The notes: generated from the sequence alone by a model not told the origin. Shown: positions 1 to 10,676, numbered from the stretch's first letter. The stretch: DNA of 64,000 nt from Platerodrilus igneus (GCA_036346225.1 JARFIW010001082.1:1178001-1242000); one strand, 5' to 3'. Program-made: numbers and translations.

Positions 1-120
1 CATGTACAGTCAGTTTTATTTCTTTCCATCTATTTTCTACATTCCCTCCTACAGCTATCTCTTTGCTCTTATTGTCTAATACTTGTTTATATTCCTCTTT
101 TACTCTACTATCATTAAGCT
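1..120 (-). pseudogene. RTE-like LINE ORF2 fragment between endonuclease and reverse transcriptase
   Basis: Read on the minus strand this segment is open and encodes a charged helical peptide containing NDSRVKEEYKQ and ENRWKEIK, the kind of linker found between the endonuclease and reverse transcriptase of RTE-like LINEs. It is the direct continuation of the endonuclease half at 8885-9750. The two halves are separated only by the errantivirus at 121-8884. The reverse transcriptase would lie to the left of position 1 and is not in the window. Seen: the open frame and the flanking duplication AGCT. Inferred: membership of the same LINE copy. Confidence 0.7.
117..120. repeat. Target site duplication AGCT, left copy of errantivirus
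   Basis: AGCT lies immediately left of the 5' LTR and again at 8885-8888 immediately right of the 3' LTR. A 4-bp duplication is usual for errantiviruses. Confidence 0.85.
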
Positions 121-347
121 AATTATGTTAGAAGTTGTTAGAAAGTGTAATGAACTTCCTACTAGACAGATCGTATTTCGCTGATGTGCATGTGTATAGT
201 TTTCTACAACGGACGTGTTAAGTGAGGTGTACGAACTTTAGTCTGTAGTTGGAATTTAATCTAATAACATGCATTTCCATTATTTGTATTAGAAGTGTAA
301 TAAAAATTGTTTTTAAAAAGCGTTTTTCAAACTACCAAACCATAATT
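121..347 (+). repeat. 5' LTR of errantivirus
   Basis: The 227-bp direct repeat is repeated at 8658-8884. It begins AATTATG and ends CATAATT, a perfect 7-bp terminal inverted repeat. A polyadenylation-type AATAAA lies near 299-304. No difference between the two LTRs is visible by eye, which would mean a recent insertion or gene conversion. Confidence 0.95.
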
Positions 348-363
348 GGCGCAGTCGGTAGGA
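347..363 (+). promoter_or_regulatory. Primer binding site, tRNA-Ser type
   Basis: TGGCGCAGTCGGTAGGA starts on the last base of the 5' LTR. It is complementary to the 3' end of insect tRNA-Ser, as in the 17.6/297/tom errantiviruses, and would prime minus-strand DNA synthesis. Confidence 0.85.
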
Positions 364-588
364 TGTTTCGAGAAAATTTTATCGAAAAATTTTCGTCAGT
401 TTCAACTGTTTACGGAATATTGAATTGCATTTTATAGAAGCATTCCCAGGGAACACTAATTGTTGGAGAGCCATTCTAGAAATCGAATAAGCCATCCACA
501 GTGGACCAACATTCAGGTGCCCAATTTATTGTCTACATCGCGTAGCAGTCCCACGAATTTCTGAAACAAAGATTATACAAAGCGAAGG

Positions 589-620
589 ATGAAAGTATTA
601 ATTGCAATCTGCATGTAAGT
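589..620 (+). promoter_or_regulatory. Short leader ORF ending in a splice donor, probable env leader exon
   Basis: An ATG at 589-591 opens a very short hydrophobic reading frame that runs straight into GTAAGT at 615-620, a consensus 5' splice site. Errantivirus env is made from a spliced RNA. A plausible acceptor (TTTTAG) ends at 5456, just after the pol stop. Splicing 614 to 5457 would keep the phase of the env frame, so this exon could supply the start codon and the beginning of the signal peptide. Seen: start codon, donor, acceptor and phase. Inferred: use in vivo. Confidence 0.5.
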
Positions 621-664
621 ACATCTTGAAATTTTAATCTGTTGATTTGTGCATAAAATCTTTT

Positions 665-1785
665 ATGTCAATTGAATCGTTGATTGAAAACGTAAGAAAC
701 CTCCAACTATCAGACTCTAATACAGAAATAATAATGGAACAATTTAAAGTAGAGTATTTAAAGTGCGTGCCAGATTTTGATGGCAACCCAAATGATTTAA
801 ACGAATTTATTTCTTCCGCAGAAAGTATAATAAACTCATTTGTTGATCCGACAAAACCAAACACCTTTCTAAACTTATTCATATTTAAATCTATTTTAAA
901 TAAATTAACAGGTCGAGCCAAGGTCGCTGTTAATATACAACAAGTCAGCACTTGGACAGAATTAAAAAATACTCTTCTCAGAAATTTTAGTGATCAAAGA
1001 GATGATACTTGTTTAGTTCGCGATTTGGTGTTATTAAAGCAGGGAAATAATAAGCCTTTGGTATTTTACGAAAAATGTATTCAAATTTTAAATTTGCTGT
1101 GTTCGTTTGTAATTGCAAACGAACGAAATGAAAACGTAAAAGTAGCGAAACGAGAATTTTTTACTAAGCTGGCGTTAAAGTCGTTTCTTTGTGGTTTAAA
1201 GGAACCTTTGGGTAGTAGTATTAGAGCTATGAGACCGGACACCCTTCAAAGGGCTTTGCAATTTATTACGGAAGAAGATAACGTTAGATACTTTCAAAAG
1301 GACCAAGTACCGAATAACACAGGTAAACCTTGGGTAAATAATAATAAGTACGGGCAACCACCACCTAATTCTGATAAAAATAAATTCCCTTCGCAGCCGC
1401 TAAACATCAAACCTCGTTCAAATTTTACACCACAAAAATTTCCTACAAATGTTCAGACATTTGGAAAATCATATAATCAAACTTATCAGGGTCAAGCGTC
1501 CAGAGACTTTTTAAGCCGAACCCAAATTTTAAACCCGCTAATCCGGCAACCCCTATGTCTACTTCGACTAGGCAAACTTTTCAAAAAACTTTTCAAAATG
1601 TACCTAAACGATTTACATCGGAAGAATTATACAATCAAGAATCAGAGGAAAGTCAACCGGTAAGCGAAACCTTGCATTATCAGGATACTACCGATTCCAA
1701 TTTAGAAGAATTTGAAAGTGACGATTACGCTTGTAATCAAAATTCAAATTTTCAGGACGTTCCGATGCGGAACGAGATTACGTAA
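665..1785 (+). pseudogene. gag: Errantivirus Gag with one frameshift
   Basis: This encodes the capsid/nucleocapsid precursor that forms the particle. The first ATG of the frame is at 665 (the frame is open slightly upstream from a TTG). About 280 residues of helical capsid-like sequence are followed by an Asn/Pro/Gln-rich linker. Near 1477-1505 the reading shifts by one base from frame 2 to frame 1; the acidic C-terminus continues in frame 1 to the TAA at 1783-1785. No CCHC zinc knuckle is visible, which is usual for errantiviruses. The 3' end overlaps pol. Confidence 0.85.
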
Positions 1786-2759
1786 TTGATTTCAATAATC
1801 ATGAAAGCAGAATAAGTAAACTTCCTTATATATACCTTCCCGAACAGGAATTATCCCTTTTAGTTGATACAGGAGCCACTTCCTCCTTTATAAATTCCGA
1901 AATAGTAACCAAATATTGGCCGGAAAACGTAAAATATGACCCAATTACAATTTCAAATTGTTTCAATAAATCCAGACAAAATTATTCCGTGGTAATTCCC
2001 AGTTCAAAAATTTTTAATGATCCTTCGAAAATGCTTAAATTTCACTTATTTAAGTTTCATAGAATTTTTAAAGGACTAATAGGTATGGATAATTTAAAGG
2101 AATTAAAGGCCAAGGTAGATTTGGAAAACAACCTTTTAATTACACCTCAAGCGAAAATTCCCATTTACTTTCAGGAACCGGTTAGCGCTATAAATTCTAT
2201 AGAAGTCGAACCCCTGATAGAAAAGCAAATTCAATTGAAAGTGTCAGTAGAAAACGGTGAAATTGTTATACCCTCTATAAAAACGGAACATACAGAAATA
2301 CCTGAATGTTTAACAATAGCAAAGAACGGTTTAGCGTTTACAACAATTAAGAATTTTTCGGATTCTCCTGTAGCCATAAATGTATACGGACCAATCAATG
2401 TCCTTCCTTACCAAGCGAATCAATTTGAACGCTCGTGCGAATTAAATCATTATGACGCCGAGACAAAAAATTTTGATACATCTCTCATCAGAACGGATCA
2501 TATGAATTCGGAAGAGAAACATGCTGTTTTAAAACTGTGTAATAAATATTCCAAGATTTTTCATATCGATGGACAAAACCTTACATTTACAAATAAAATT
2601 AAGCATTCAATACGAACCACGGATGAAACTCCAGTCTATTCTAAAACCTATCGATACCCCTTTGTTCACAAACAAGAGGTAAAACATCAAATTGACAAAA
2701 TGTTAAAAGCCAAAATTATAGAACCTTCTACTTCCCATGGGCTAGTCCTATTTGGGTAG
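1737..2759 (+). pseudogene. pol: Pol part 1: protease and start of reverse transcriptase
   Basis: Frame 3 opens just after a stop at 1734-1736 and overlaps the gag end. The aspartic protease active site reads LLVDTGATSSF at about 1860-1895; this enzyme would mature the polyprotein. The flap and C-terminal part follow, then a linker, and the first residues of the reverse transcriptase appear from about 2630. The frame ends at TAG 2757-2759 because of a single-base loss near 2736, after which the reading moves to frame 2. Confidence 0.85.
1746..1752 (+). promoter_or_regulatory. Slippery heptamer for gag-pol -1 frameshift
   Basis: A AAT TTT, in gag frame, fits the X XXY YYZ rule. It lies inside the 1737-1785 overlap of gag (frame 1) and pol (frame 3), so a -1 slip here would enter pol. 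A stimulatory downstream structure was not checked. Confidence 0.6.
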
Positions 2760-4095
2760 TCCCAAAGAAACTGGACGCTTCGGGTAAACAGAAATGGCGC
2801 ATAGTAGTTGACTACCGTCGCCTTAATGAAAAGACAGTCGACGACAGGTATCCTTTACCAAATGTCAATGATTTACTGGACAAGTTGGGTCGATGCCAAT
2901 ACTTTTCGACACTCGATTTGGCCAGTAGCTTCCATCAGTGAAATGAACCCAAAGATGTCGAAAAACTGCGTTCAATACAGAAAATGGACATTTTCATTTC
3001 CTTAGGATGCCTATGGGATTAAAAAATTCCCCTTCCACTCTACAACGTGTAATGGACCATGTTCTACAAGGTTTATCGGATATCTGTGGAGCCTATATGG
3101 ACGATATCATTATTTGGAGTGTTTCCCTTCAGGAGCACCTCACTAATTTAGAAATGGTGTTCAAAAGATTAGAGGAATCTAATTTTAAAATTCAGTTAGA
3201 TAAATGTGAAATATTGAGAAAAGAAATCGCGTTCCTAGGACACGTGGTCACGCTTGACAGCATAAGACCTAATCCAGAAAAAGTTAGGGCTATTACAGAC
3301 TTTCCTTTACCTTCGACTACTAAACAAATAAAGGGATTTTTAGGTTTATTAGGGTACTATCGTAAATTTATAAAAAACTTCGCTGACTTGACTAAACCCA
3401 TGACAAGGTGCCTTAAAAAGAACGCTAAAATTGAACATACCCTCGATTTTATGGAATGTTTTGAATTGTGTAAAAATGTATTAATCAATGAACCGATACT
3501 TCAATTTCCTGATTTTGAACGCCCGTTTAATATAACGACCGACGCAAGTAATGTAGCTATAGGTGCAGTATTATCACAGGGGCCAATAGGTAAAGACCTT
3601 CCAATTTCATACATGTCTCGCACACTTAATGATAGCGAGCGCAATTACAGTACTATCGAAAAGGAACTTTTGGCAATTGTTTACGCAGTAAGATATTTTA
3701 GACCATATGTGTATGGGCGTGAATTTAACATAATCACGGACCATAAACCGTTGCAGTGGTTGTTCTCATTAAAAGAGCCCAACTCGAAACTTTTAAGGTG
3801 GAGACTAAAATTAGACGAATATAACTATAATATTATTTATAAGAAAGGTAAACTAAACTCCAATGCCGACGCCATGTCACGCGTTGAAATTCATACTAAA
3901 GAAATAACTCAGAATTCGATTGTTGATAATGATCAATCCCCCGAGGAACCTACTAACGATGAAATTTCAGATAACCAGTCTATACTTGTAAACCTTGATG
4001 AAGAAGAACACTTTAATGATTCCGAAGAAATGACGCAACACTCGAACAATGACGAAAACCTGATCCTGGAAGTACCGATTTCAGAAAACCACTAA
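2738..4095 (+). pseudogene. pol: Pol part 2: reverse transcriptase and RNase H, broken
   Basis: The reverse transcriptase resumes in frame 2 ([13 protein letters not shown], then [12 protein letters not shown], the first catalytic Asp region) and meets an in-frame TGA at 2939-2941. A further one-base change near 2961-2965 moves it to frame 1. From 3007 on, frame 1 carries the polymerase catalytic motif YMDDI, the thumb/connection, and RNase H motifs TDASNVAIGAV and TDHKPLQWLF. It ends at TAA 4093-4095 after an acidic stretch. The enzyme would copy genomic RNA and degrade the RNA strand, but this copy is not translatable. Confidence 0.88.
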
Positions 4096-5448
4096 ATTAT
4101 GGTATTAATCAAATAGTAGTGACAATTGTAAATTTTCACCTTGTTTGCCAAAAATTTCATATTATCGTGATCGACAAAGAATGCATATTCAACTATCAAA
4201 AAATAATTTTGACACTGACTTAATCGATTTTATCAAACAATTTATCGTCCCCCAAGTAACGTATTATATCTATTTTAAGGACGAGGACGCGTATACGAAA
4301 TTCTGTGAAGTACTAAGACGAAATTTTAATTGGCAATCTTATAAATTTATAAAATGTAACAAAATTTTAGAGGACGTTGAAGATAATCGGATCGAAGAAA
4401 TTATAAACGCATACCATGCCTCAAAAACGAACCATCGTGGTATTAATGAAACCCACGAGAGAATAAAATCTAAATATTATTGGCCAAATATGAAAATTTC
4501 TATCCAAAACCTAATAAATCGTTGTAATATATGTCAGACAACTAAATATGACCGCCATCCCTTAAAAATCTCTTATAATATAACCCCTACAGCAACCAGA
4601 CCTTTTGAAATGATTCATATTGATACATTTTCGGTGAAAAAAACAGATTTCTTACAATTATTGATACGTTTTCAAAATATGCGCAGGCATACCAAATTAA
4701 TGCTATTAATTCAATCGAGGTTATGCAAGGCTTAATTAAGTTTTTTTGTCATCATGGAATTCCCTCCACAATAACGTGTGATTTAGGTACTGAATTTAAA
4801 AATAATATTTTAGAAGAGTTGTTAAAATTGCATAAGATAGATGTACACTTTACTTCATCAGGAAACCCAAGTTCAGACGGTATTATCGAACGGTTGCATT
4901 CCACCCTACTCGAACACCTAAGAATCCTAAATAAAATGCACCCTTCCCAAGACATGAAAACCCAAATGTTATATGCCATATTAGGATACAATAACTCAAT
5001 CCATTCTGTGATTAAATTAAAACCAGTAGAGGTAATCAATGGTCATATATCAGACGACAACCCCTTAAACATAGATTTAGATGCTAAAATCATATCCACT
5101 TATGTAGACTCCCATAAACAAAAAACTAAATTGCTCTACGAATCCATAAACGAAAAACTAATTCGAAACAAAGACAAGGTGGCATCTAAACTAAATGAGC
5201 GGAATAAGGATGACCCCGCATTATCAGTAGGAAAAGCAATAAGATTAAAAACCCCTGTAAATATTACGGAAAGAGATAAACTCAGAGATCGATTCTCTGC
5301 TGAAACAAAAATTAGCCAACTTGATGCGGTGACTAAAACGTTGAAAACCGAGAGTCGACCAAACATTAGATATCATTTTAGGGGCCTACAAAAGCCTCGT
5401 CAAACAGACCCCAGTTGTTCAAAGTTCATAGATTCTGATTCTGAATAA
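4096..5448 (+). pseudogene. pol: Pol part 3: integrase, broken
   Basis: The zinc-binding N-terminal domain is in frame 2 (4145-4735): two His spaced as HASKTNH, then CNIC. The first catalytic Asp is in MIHIDTF (about 4620). A one-base loss near 4652-4656 moves the reading to frame 1, where the second Asp (TCDLGTEF, about 4780) and the catalytic Glu (DGIIERLHS, about 4888) are present. A basic C-terminal domain follows to the TAA at 5446-5448. At least two more frame changes lie between 4090 and 4155. All three catalytic residues survive although the frame does not. Confidence 0.85.
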
Positions 5449-5456
5449 TGTTTTAG

Positions 5457-5958
5457 GATCACGCACGTAAGTTCCCAAGTAATCCTACGCAGTTTACAAA
5501 CCAATCCAGGACTACTTCCAGTAAAATTAGGTACCGCAAAAATCCAGGAATACACCCACAAGTTGATACACTATTTCGATTTGGAACCTCTACTTCATGA
5601 AATGGATCGTTTGGATTCTCAAAGACAATATGTCCTTAACGTCATCTACACAAATCGTGTGCACTCTGTAGAGTTAAATAATTATATTAAAATTCTCAAT
5701 GCTGCGCAAACCATGGTAGAATCAAAAATGTACGAGATAGTCCCACGCCGAAAGAGACAAAAGAGAGGTCTAATTAATGGAGTTGGCTCAATTTTCAAAA
5801 GCATTACTGGCAATCTGGATGCCGATGACGGCGTTCATTATGACAACATTATTTCCAGTCTATGGCGTAATCAAAACAAATTAGCGGACCAAATTCGAAA
5901 GCAGAATTCTATATCTGTAGAAATAATCGAAAGGTTTAATGCATCTATCCAAAACATA
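5457..5958 (+). pseudogene. env: Errantivirus envelope, N-terminal part before the hAT insertion
   Basis: Frame 1 is open from directly after the pol stop. A TTTTAG splice acceptor ends at 5456. The frame encodes the surface part of an insect F-type envelope glycoprotein. A furin-like site (RRKRQKR) near 5740-5766 is followed by a fusion-peptide-like GLINGVGSIFKSITG. The protein would mediate membrane fusion. The reading frame is interrupted at 5958 by the hAT element; no in-frame ATG is visible upstream, consistent with a spliced start exon at 589-614. Confidence 0.85.
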
Positions 5959-7473
5959 TAGGGATGGCCACGGGCCCGGGCTTTGGCCCGGCCCGGCTCG
6001 AAGTCCAGCCCGAATATCAAGCCGGGCTTCGGGCCGGGCCGGTCAAATTTTTTTCGGGCCCAAGCCGGGCCAAGCACGTGTCGGGCCCGGGCCGGGCCGG
6101 GCCATACTGCTCAAGCTTTTCGGGCTATTCGGGCCGGCCCGAAGTTTATATAACAAAATATACAATTTATTGATTTAGTAAAAAATTTCATTTAATGATT
6201 TCTTTAGGTGCCTCTTAAACAAAATTATAATTAACGCTCTTCTTAAAATATCACCCAGGTACAGTTACACACATATTGGTAGGTGAGTCATAATGGAAAT
6301 AAATCGAAAACGAAAATCATTTGATTTAAACCGATTTGTGAATTTCGATTTTTTTTCGATAAGTAATATTCACTTCTTTCCACTTTTCAAGAACTTTGAA
6401 ATAGAAATTGTTTGTGTTATATTTAATTAATTTGAAGGAGTATTACAACGTATGTTAATTGAGCTGGTTTATTGTATTATACTTATTAATTAACTTATTA
6501 TTGTGGCCTCGCACTAAAGATTATTTATGAATAAATCGAAACCACTCTGTATATGTAAAAATATTTAAAACTGCCCGATTACAAAAAACCAGCTTAATTA
6601 AATTTAATTATTTGAATGTATCTTTTGTTGAACACCATACCGAATACAATGCGATTAGCTTTTTATAGCTTTAAATAACAAATGGATATAGAAAATTAAA
6701 ATGTAAATACTAAATAATATTCTATGATGCGGCATTTTTTTTTTCATAATAATTAAAATTTCCAGTAAAGCATGCGACAAAAAAATATTCATAGACAACA
6801 AAGTAATGTCTACCTGATACGAGAGACTTGAATAATCAGTTCTCTGAACGGATGCTAGCACATTCTCGACATGTAGACCTATACACCAGCAATCTGTAAA
6901 ATGGAAATTGGCAACGTTCTTTGTTTAGAATATGAGGAAACAATATTCAATCAAATTTTGAATACCTTCCTTGAAATATTTTACTATATACTAGTAGTAG
7001 TACATGAATTCTAAAATGCATTTTGTTACTTAAGGTTGAAGTTTGACGCAAACCACCTTCTATTTTGGATTGACTGTGCAAGTGTGCATCATCTCCAAAT
7101 ACCTTTGAGATTCTTCGAGGTTAAAATGATACTATAAACTATAATTTATTAAGGTTGATATATTCAACTTTTGTAGAAAAACATAATAATAGTAAAGAAG
7201 TATTTTTATACAACTGAAAATACATATATTAACAAACGATACGTTCCATTTGGATGTTGAAAAATCTATACATCACTTAAGGTTTTAGTTACATTCCGGC
7301 CCGAAACGGCCCGGCCCGGCCCGAAGCTCGGCCCGAAATTCAAGTCGGGCCTCAAGCCGGGCCGATGCGTTTTGGTTCGGGCCGGGCCGTCGGGCCGGGC
7401 CGGAGCAAATTATTTCGGTCCGGGCCGGGCCGCATCTAAAAGCCCGGCCCGGCTCGGCCCGAATCCATCCCTA
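5959..7473. mobile_element. Non-autonomous hAT element inserted in env
   Basis: The 1515-bp insert starts TAGGGATGG and ends CCATCCCTA, the terminal inverted repeat typical of hAT transposons. The 8-bp flanks AAAACATA (5951-5958) and AAAGCATA (7474-7481) match at 7 of 8 positions, as expected for a hAT duplication with one later change. The outer 150-190 bp at each end are very GC-rich (runs of CGGGCC/GGCCCG), while the interior (about 6150-7290) is AT-rich and has no transposase. It would need a transposase in trans. The small open frames in its GC-rich ends are not genes. Confidence 0.88.
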
Positions 7474-7481
7474 AAAGCATA
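7474..7481. repeat. Right copy of the hAT target duplication
   Basis: AAAGCATA here corresponds to AAAACATA at 5951-5958. If one copy is discounted, the env frame on both sides is in the same register. Confidence 0.75.
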
Positions 7482-8642
7482 AGCCACAATGAGGCTTCTT
7501 TAAAGGCCCGCATTATGCTTATCGAGAGAGAAAATGAGGTCGTTGAAAAGGCTCTAGTGACGTCAAACGTTGTAAATCAAATAATTAAACTTTATCAAAT
7601 AATTTATAGTTTACTACAAGACATCGAAAATTCTATAATTTTCGCGAAATTAAATGTGCTCCATCCGAGCATTATAAAAACCGAAGAAATGTTTATTATT
7701 TTAACAAAACTAGAGGGACTGCTTTCCCCAGGTCAATTACCTTTTAAGATCGAATACGGTAATATTTTACCTTATGAACTATTAATAAAAATTCAATGCT
7801 ATATCAGCAATTATAGAATTGTATTTGTTATAAATTTACCAATCAATCATCCTCAAGATTTTAATCTTTATCATTTATACTCGATTCCAGTCCTGTATGA
7901 TAATTCTAAATTTTATACTATTTTACCTAAAACAAAATACATTGCTATTTCTGATTAGTTTTATGCACAAACAAACGAAAGATGTTCGGAGATTTCGGAT
8001 AATGCTTACTATTGCAAACAACTACCCCTGATCCCAAAGGGTAGCAACTACAACAGCTGTGAAATCAATTTATTGTATAATCAAACAACCATCGGATGCC
8101 AATCCGAAGAAGTGACGGTCACCTCGCCGCAATTATTCAATATTGATGAAACTAATAAATGGATACTGATAAGTCCTGGTCGCCAGAAAATCCACGTCAA
8201 GTGTAAAACACAAAACGAAGTCAAAGATCTAATGGGTACACACTTGATTATAATTCTAAGCGATTGCCAAGTTACGGTCAACAAGAAAACCATATATTAC
8301 AACGAAAATGAAGAGACCTATACAATGACGTTCTTTGAGATCGATATTGCAAAATTAGCTGTTCGAAATGAGACCTTCGCTCCTCTTCAGTTGGAAAATG
8401 TTAATTTGGATGAACTTAGGGATGCAAACAGGAAATACCTCTACAGTAACTTTCAACTGGAATCCCAATCTGAGGCGAATTACCATAATTACGTAACTTA
8501 CTGTATTATTGCTATCGCCCTTGGAATTGTTTTTTTCCTATATTATAAAAAATTGTGTATACGAAGAATGTCAAAGAATAACTCAGCAAAGAAACCAGAA
8601 GATATTCTCATGAGTCAAATTTCGTCGCAGCCTGCAATTTGA
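7482..8642 (+). pseudogene. env: Errantivirus envelope, C-terminal part after the hAT insertion
   Basis: Frame 3 continues the transmembrane subunit from 7482. An in-frame TAG at 7956-7958 interrupts it; the same frame is then open again to the TGA after 8642. Several Cys residues in the ectodomain are followed by a membrane anchor (VTYCIIAIALGIVFFLYY, about 8500-8550) and a short basic cytoplasmic tail. This is the expected C-terminal architecture of an errantivirus Env. Disruptions seen: the hAT insertion and one stop codon. Confidence 0.85.
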
Positions 8643-8650
8643 AACTCGCA

Positions 8651-8657
8651 CGGGAGG
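8651..8657 (+). promoter_or_regulatory. Polypurine tract of errantivirus
   Basis: CGGGAGG directly precedes the 3' LTR. It is a short purine run in the right place to prime plus-strand DNA synthesis. Confidence 0.6.
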
Positions 8658-8884
8658 AATTATGTTAGAAGTTGTTAGAAAGTGTAATGAACTTCCTACT
8701 AGACAGATCGTATTTCGCTGATGTGCATGTGTATAGTTTTCTACAACGGACGTGTTAAGTGAGGTGTACGAACTTTAGTCTGTAGTTGGAATTTAATCTA
8801 ATAACATGCATTTCCATTATTTGTATTAGAAGTGTAATAAAAATTGTTTTTAAAAAGCGTTTTTCAAACTACCAAACCATAATT
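8658..8884 (+). repeat. 3' LTR of errantivirus
   Basis: A 227-bp copy of 121-347, apparently identical, followed by AGCT at 8885-8888. Confidence 0.95.
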
Positions 8885-9750
8885 AGCTTACCTAGATCCC
8901 ATCCCTCTCTTTTAGCCTTTCTCAATTTTTTGAATTTTAGTTTACACTTCATTTTAACTAAGTTATGATCGCTATCTATGTCAGCCCTTGGATAACTACG
9001 ACAGTTTTTAACTTGGTTTCTAAATCTTTGTTTAACTAAAATATAATCTATTTGGTATCTAGCCCTATCACCTGGGGCTTTCCAGGTATATCTTCTCCTA
9101 ACATGTTGTTCGAATAGGGTGTTTACAGTTACTAATCCATGTTCCTGGCAAAACTCAACTAATCTTTCTCCTCTATCATTTCGTCTGCCATACCCAAATT
9201 TTTCTACCATTTTTCCCTCACTACCTTCTCCCACTGACGCATTAAAATCGCCCATAACTATTAAATTCTCATCTCCTTTTACTTTTCTCACTATACTATT
9301 TATATCCTCGTATACCTACTTCCTCATCCTCGTACTGAGTTGTTGGCATGTAAACCTGTACTAAAACAGTGTCTGTGGGTTTTGTTCTCAATCGAACCAT
9401 AGTTATTCTATCACTAAATTGTAAGTACTCTTTAACTTTATGCCCTAATCTTTTACCTAACACTATTCCTACCCCTGCCTGTCCATTAGTTGAAGAAGTT
9501 GTAATTATTCTAAAATTATCTTTCCAAAAGTCATTACTATCTGGCCATCTCACCTCACTAATACCTAAAATGTCCAGCTTTTCCTTTCTCATTTCGACTA
9601 ATAAATTCGTTAACTTATCTACTCTAAGTAATGACCTTACATTCCAAGTCCCTATCACTAAATCTAACTGTTGTTTTATATTCTTACGATGACGAGCCCC
9701 AAGTGCCCCTCCCGGAGATCCGAATGAGGAGTATTTTACCTCCGGACAAG
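8885..9750 (-). pseudogene. RTE-like LINE endonuclease domain
   Basis: This is the minus-strand apurinic-type endonuclease of a non-LTR retrotransposon, which nicks target DNA for reverse transcription. From the right the motifs are GTWNVRSL (about 9655), GISEVRW with the catalytic Glu, VQVYMPTTQ, GDFNASVGEG (about 9250) and SDHNLV near the C-terminus. All belong to the endonuclease/exonuclease/phosphatase fold, close to the BovB/CFDP2-like type. A one-base frameshift lies near 9300-9318. The C-terminal end is cut by the errantivirus and continues at 1-120. The frame is open upstream of the Met at 9658 to about 9750. Confidence 0.85.
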
Positions 9751-10050
9751 AATTTTACTTGTGAGCTCTCCATCATATGTATTTCGTGTTTTAGGCCACG
9801 CACACCTGGGAAATATTGTGGTAGGCTCCCATATCTTTCCATAACGCAGTTTTTTAAGATTTTAGCAAAAATCCGTATCCGTCACGGCCAACCCCCAGCA
9901 AGCTTGTAAATTATTGAGGATCGTCCGAGACCAACCGACCTCCTCCAATATCTGTTAGCCAGCAAGGCTGCTGTCCTTTGCTGCGCCTTTTAATCGCCTT
10001 TTACGATAAGCAGGCTTACTATAGTAGTATTCTTTATCCCTTACTATAGG
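9751..10050 (-). mobile_element. 5' region of the same RTE-like LINE
   Basis: The 9828-10050 part is closely similar to 19773-19990, including the shared run AAGGCTGCTGTCCTTTGCTG. This shows it is repetitive and probably the LINE 5' untranslated region. No complete coding frame is visible. Confidence 0.65.
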
Positions 10051-10672
10051 GAGATTTTTAGTTATGTAAATTAAAAACATTCATAAAATTTGAAGAGAAT
10101 CAAAAATATCTCAGAAAGTAATGGATTTAGGTATAGGGAATGCTTAACAAAAATGAAAGGACACTTAATGAACTATTCATTGTAGCAATAAAATTGGTAG
10201 CGTGCCAATTAAAAAATTTTTTTAAATTGCATTTTGCAAAACCTGCCACACCCTGTATACTGTGAAGAAATTTCAAAAAAGTGATATTTACAAATATACT
10301 ATGGTATATGGTAAAATTTTGTGAATCTTAAAAATTAACATAAGTTGTGTATTAGTGCAGTGCCAATGTATCTAATTGTGGTCATTTTTTCTAAAAACAG
10401 TTGAATATCTCAAAAACTAAAAGGAGTAGACAGATACAATTTGATATAAAATTAAAGCTCTTTTTATGGGCTTTTCAAAAATGTAATAATATATAGGGTG
10501 TTCTATTTTAAAAAATTTAATTTTAATATGCCCTGGAATTATGAAACACCCTGTATGCTTCCAAATATTTTTAAAATGTGCACTTTAGGCATGCCTAATA
10601 TGTCTCCAAGTTTCGTTTACGTAGCTTTCATAATAACGGAGTTATCGACCGTTGCTACACTAAAAACTCACC

Positions 10673-10676
<4 letters not shown>
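10051..10676. other. No gene; MITE-like stretch with repeated CACCCTGTA ends
   Basis: CACCCTGTA occurs at about 10250, 10550 and 10670, and the inverse AGGGTGTT at about 10494. These resemble ends of mariner-type MITEs, and one small candidate is 10494-10556. Boundaries and target duplications could not be fixed. Confidence 0.35.

Larger units (their letters stand above)
121..8884 (+). mobile_element. Errantivirus (Ty3/Gypsy endogenous retrovirus of insects), full length but defective
   Basis: This is an 8.76-kb element bounded by identical 227-bp LTRs, with a tRNA-Ser-type primer site, gag, a -1 shift site, pol (protease, reverse transcriptase, RNase H, integrase), env and a polypurine tract, all on the plus strand. 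The order and the furin-site envelope match the 17.6/297/tom/ZAM group of insect errantiviruses. Gag, pol and env all carry frameshifts or in-frame stops, and env is interrupted by a 1.5-kb hAT element. It sits inside a minus-strand LINE with duplication AGCT. The copy as given cannot make its proteins. Confidence 0.93.

Noticed and set aside
249..437. 62-residue open frame, repeated at 8786-8968
   Set aside because: It lies in the LTR and leader of the errantivirus and is explained by the LTR.
5871..6178. Gly/Pro/Arg-rich open frames on both strands
   Set aside because: They come from the CGGGCC-rich end of the hAT insert and cross its boundary.
9119..9909. Plus-strand open frames
   Set aside because: Shadows of the minus-strand LINE endonuclease.
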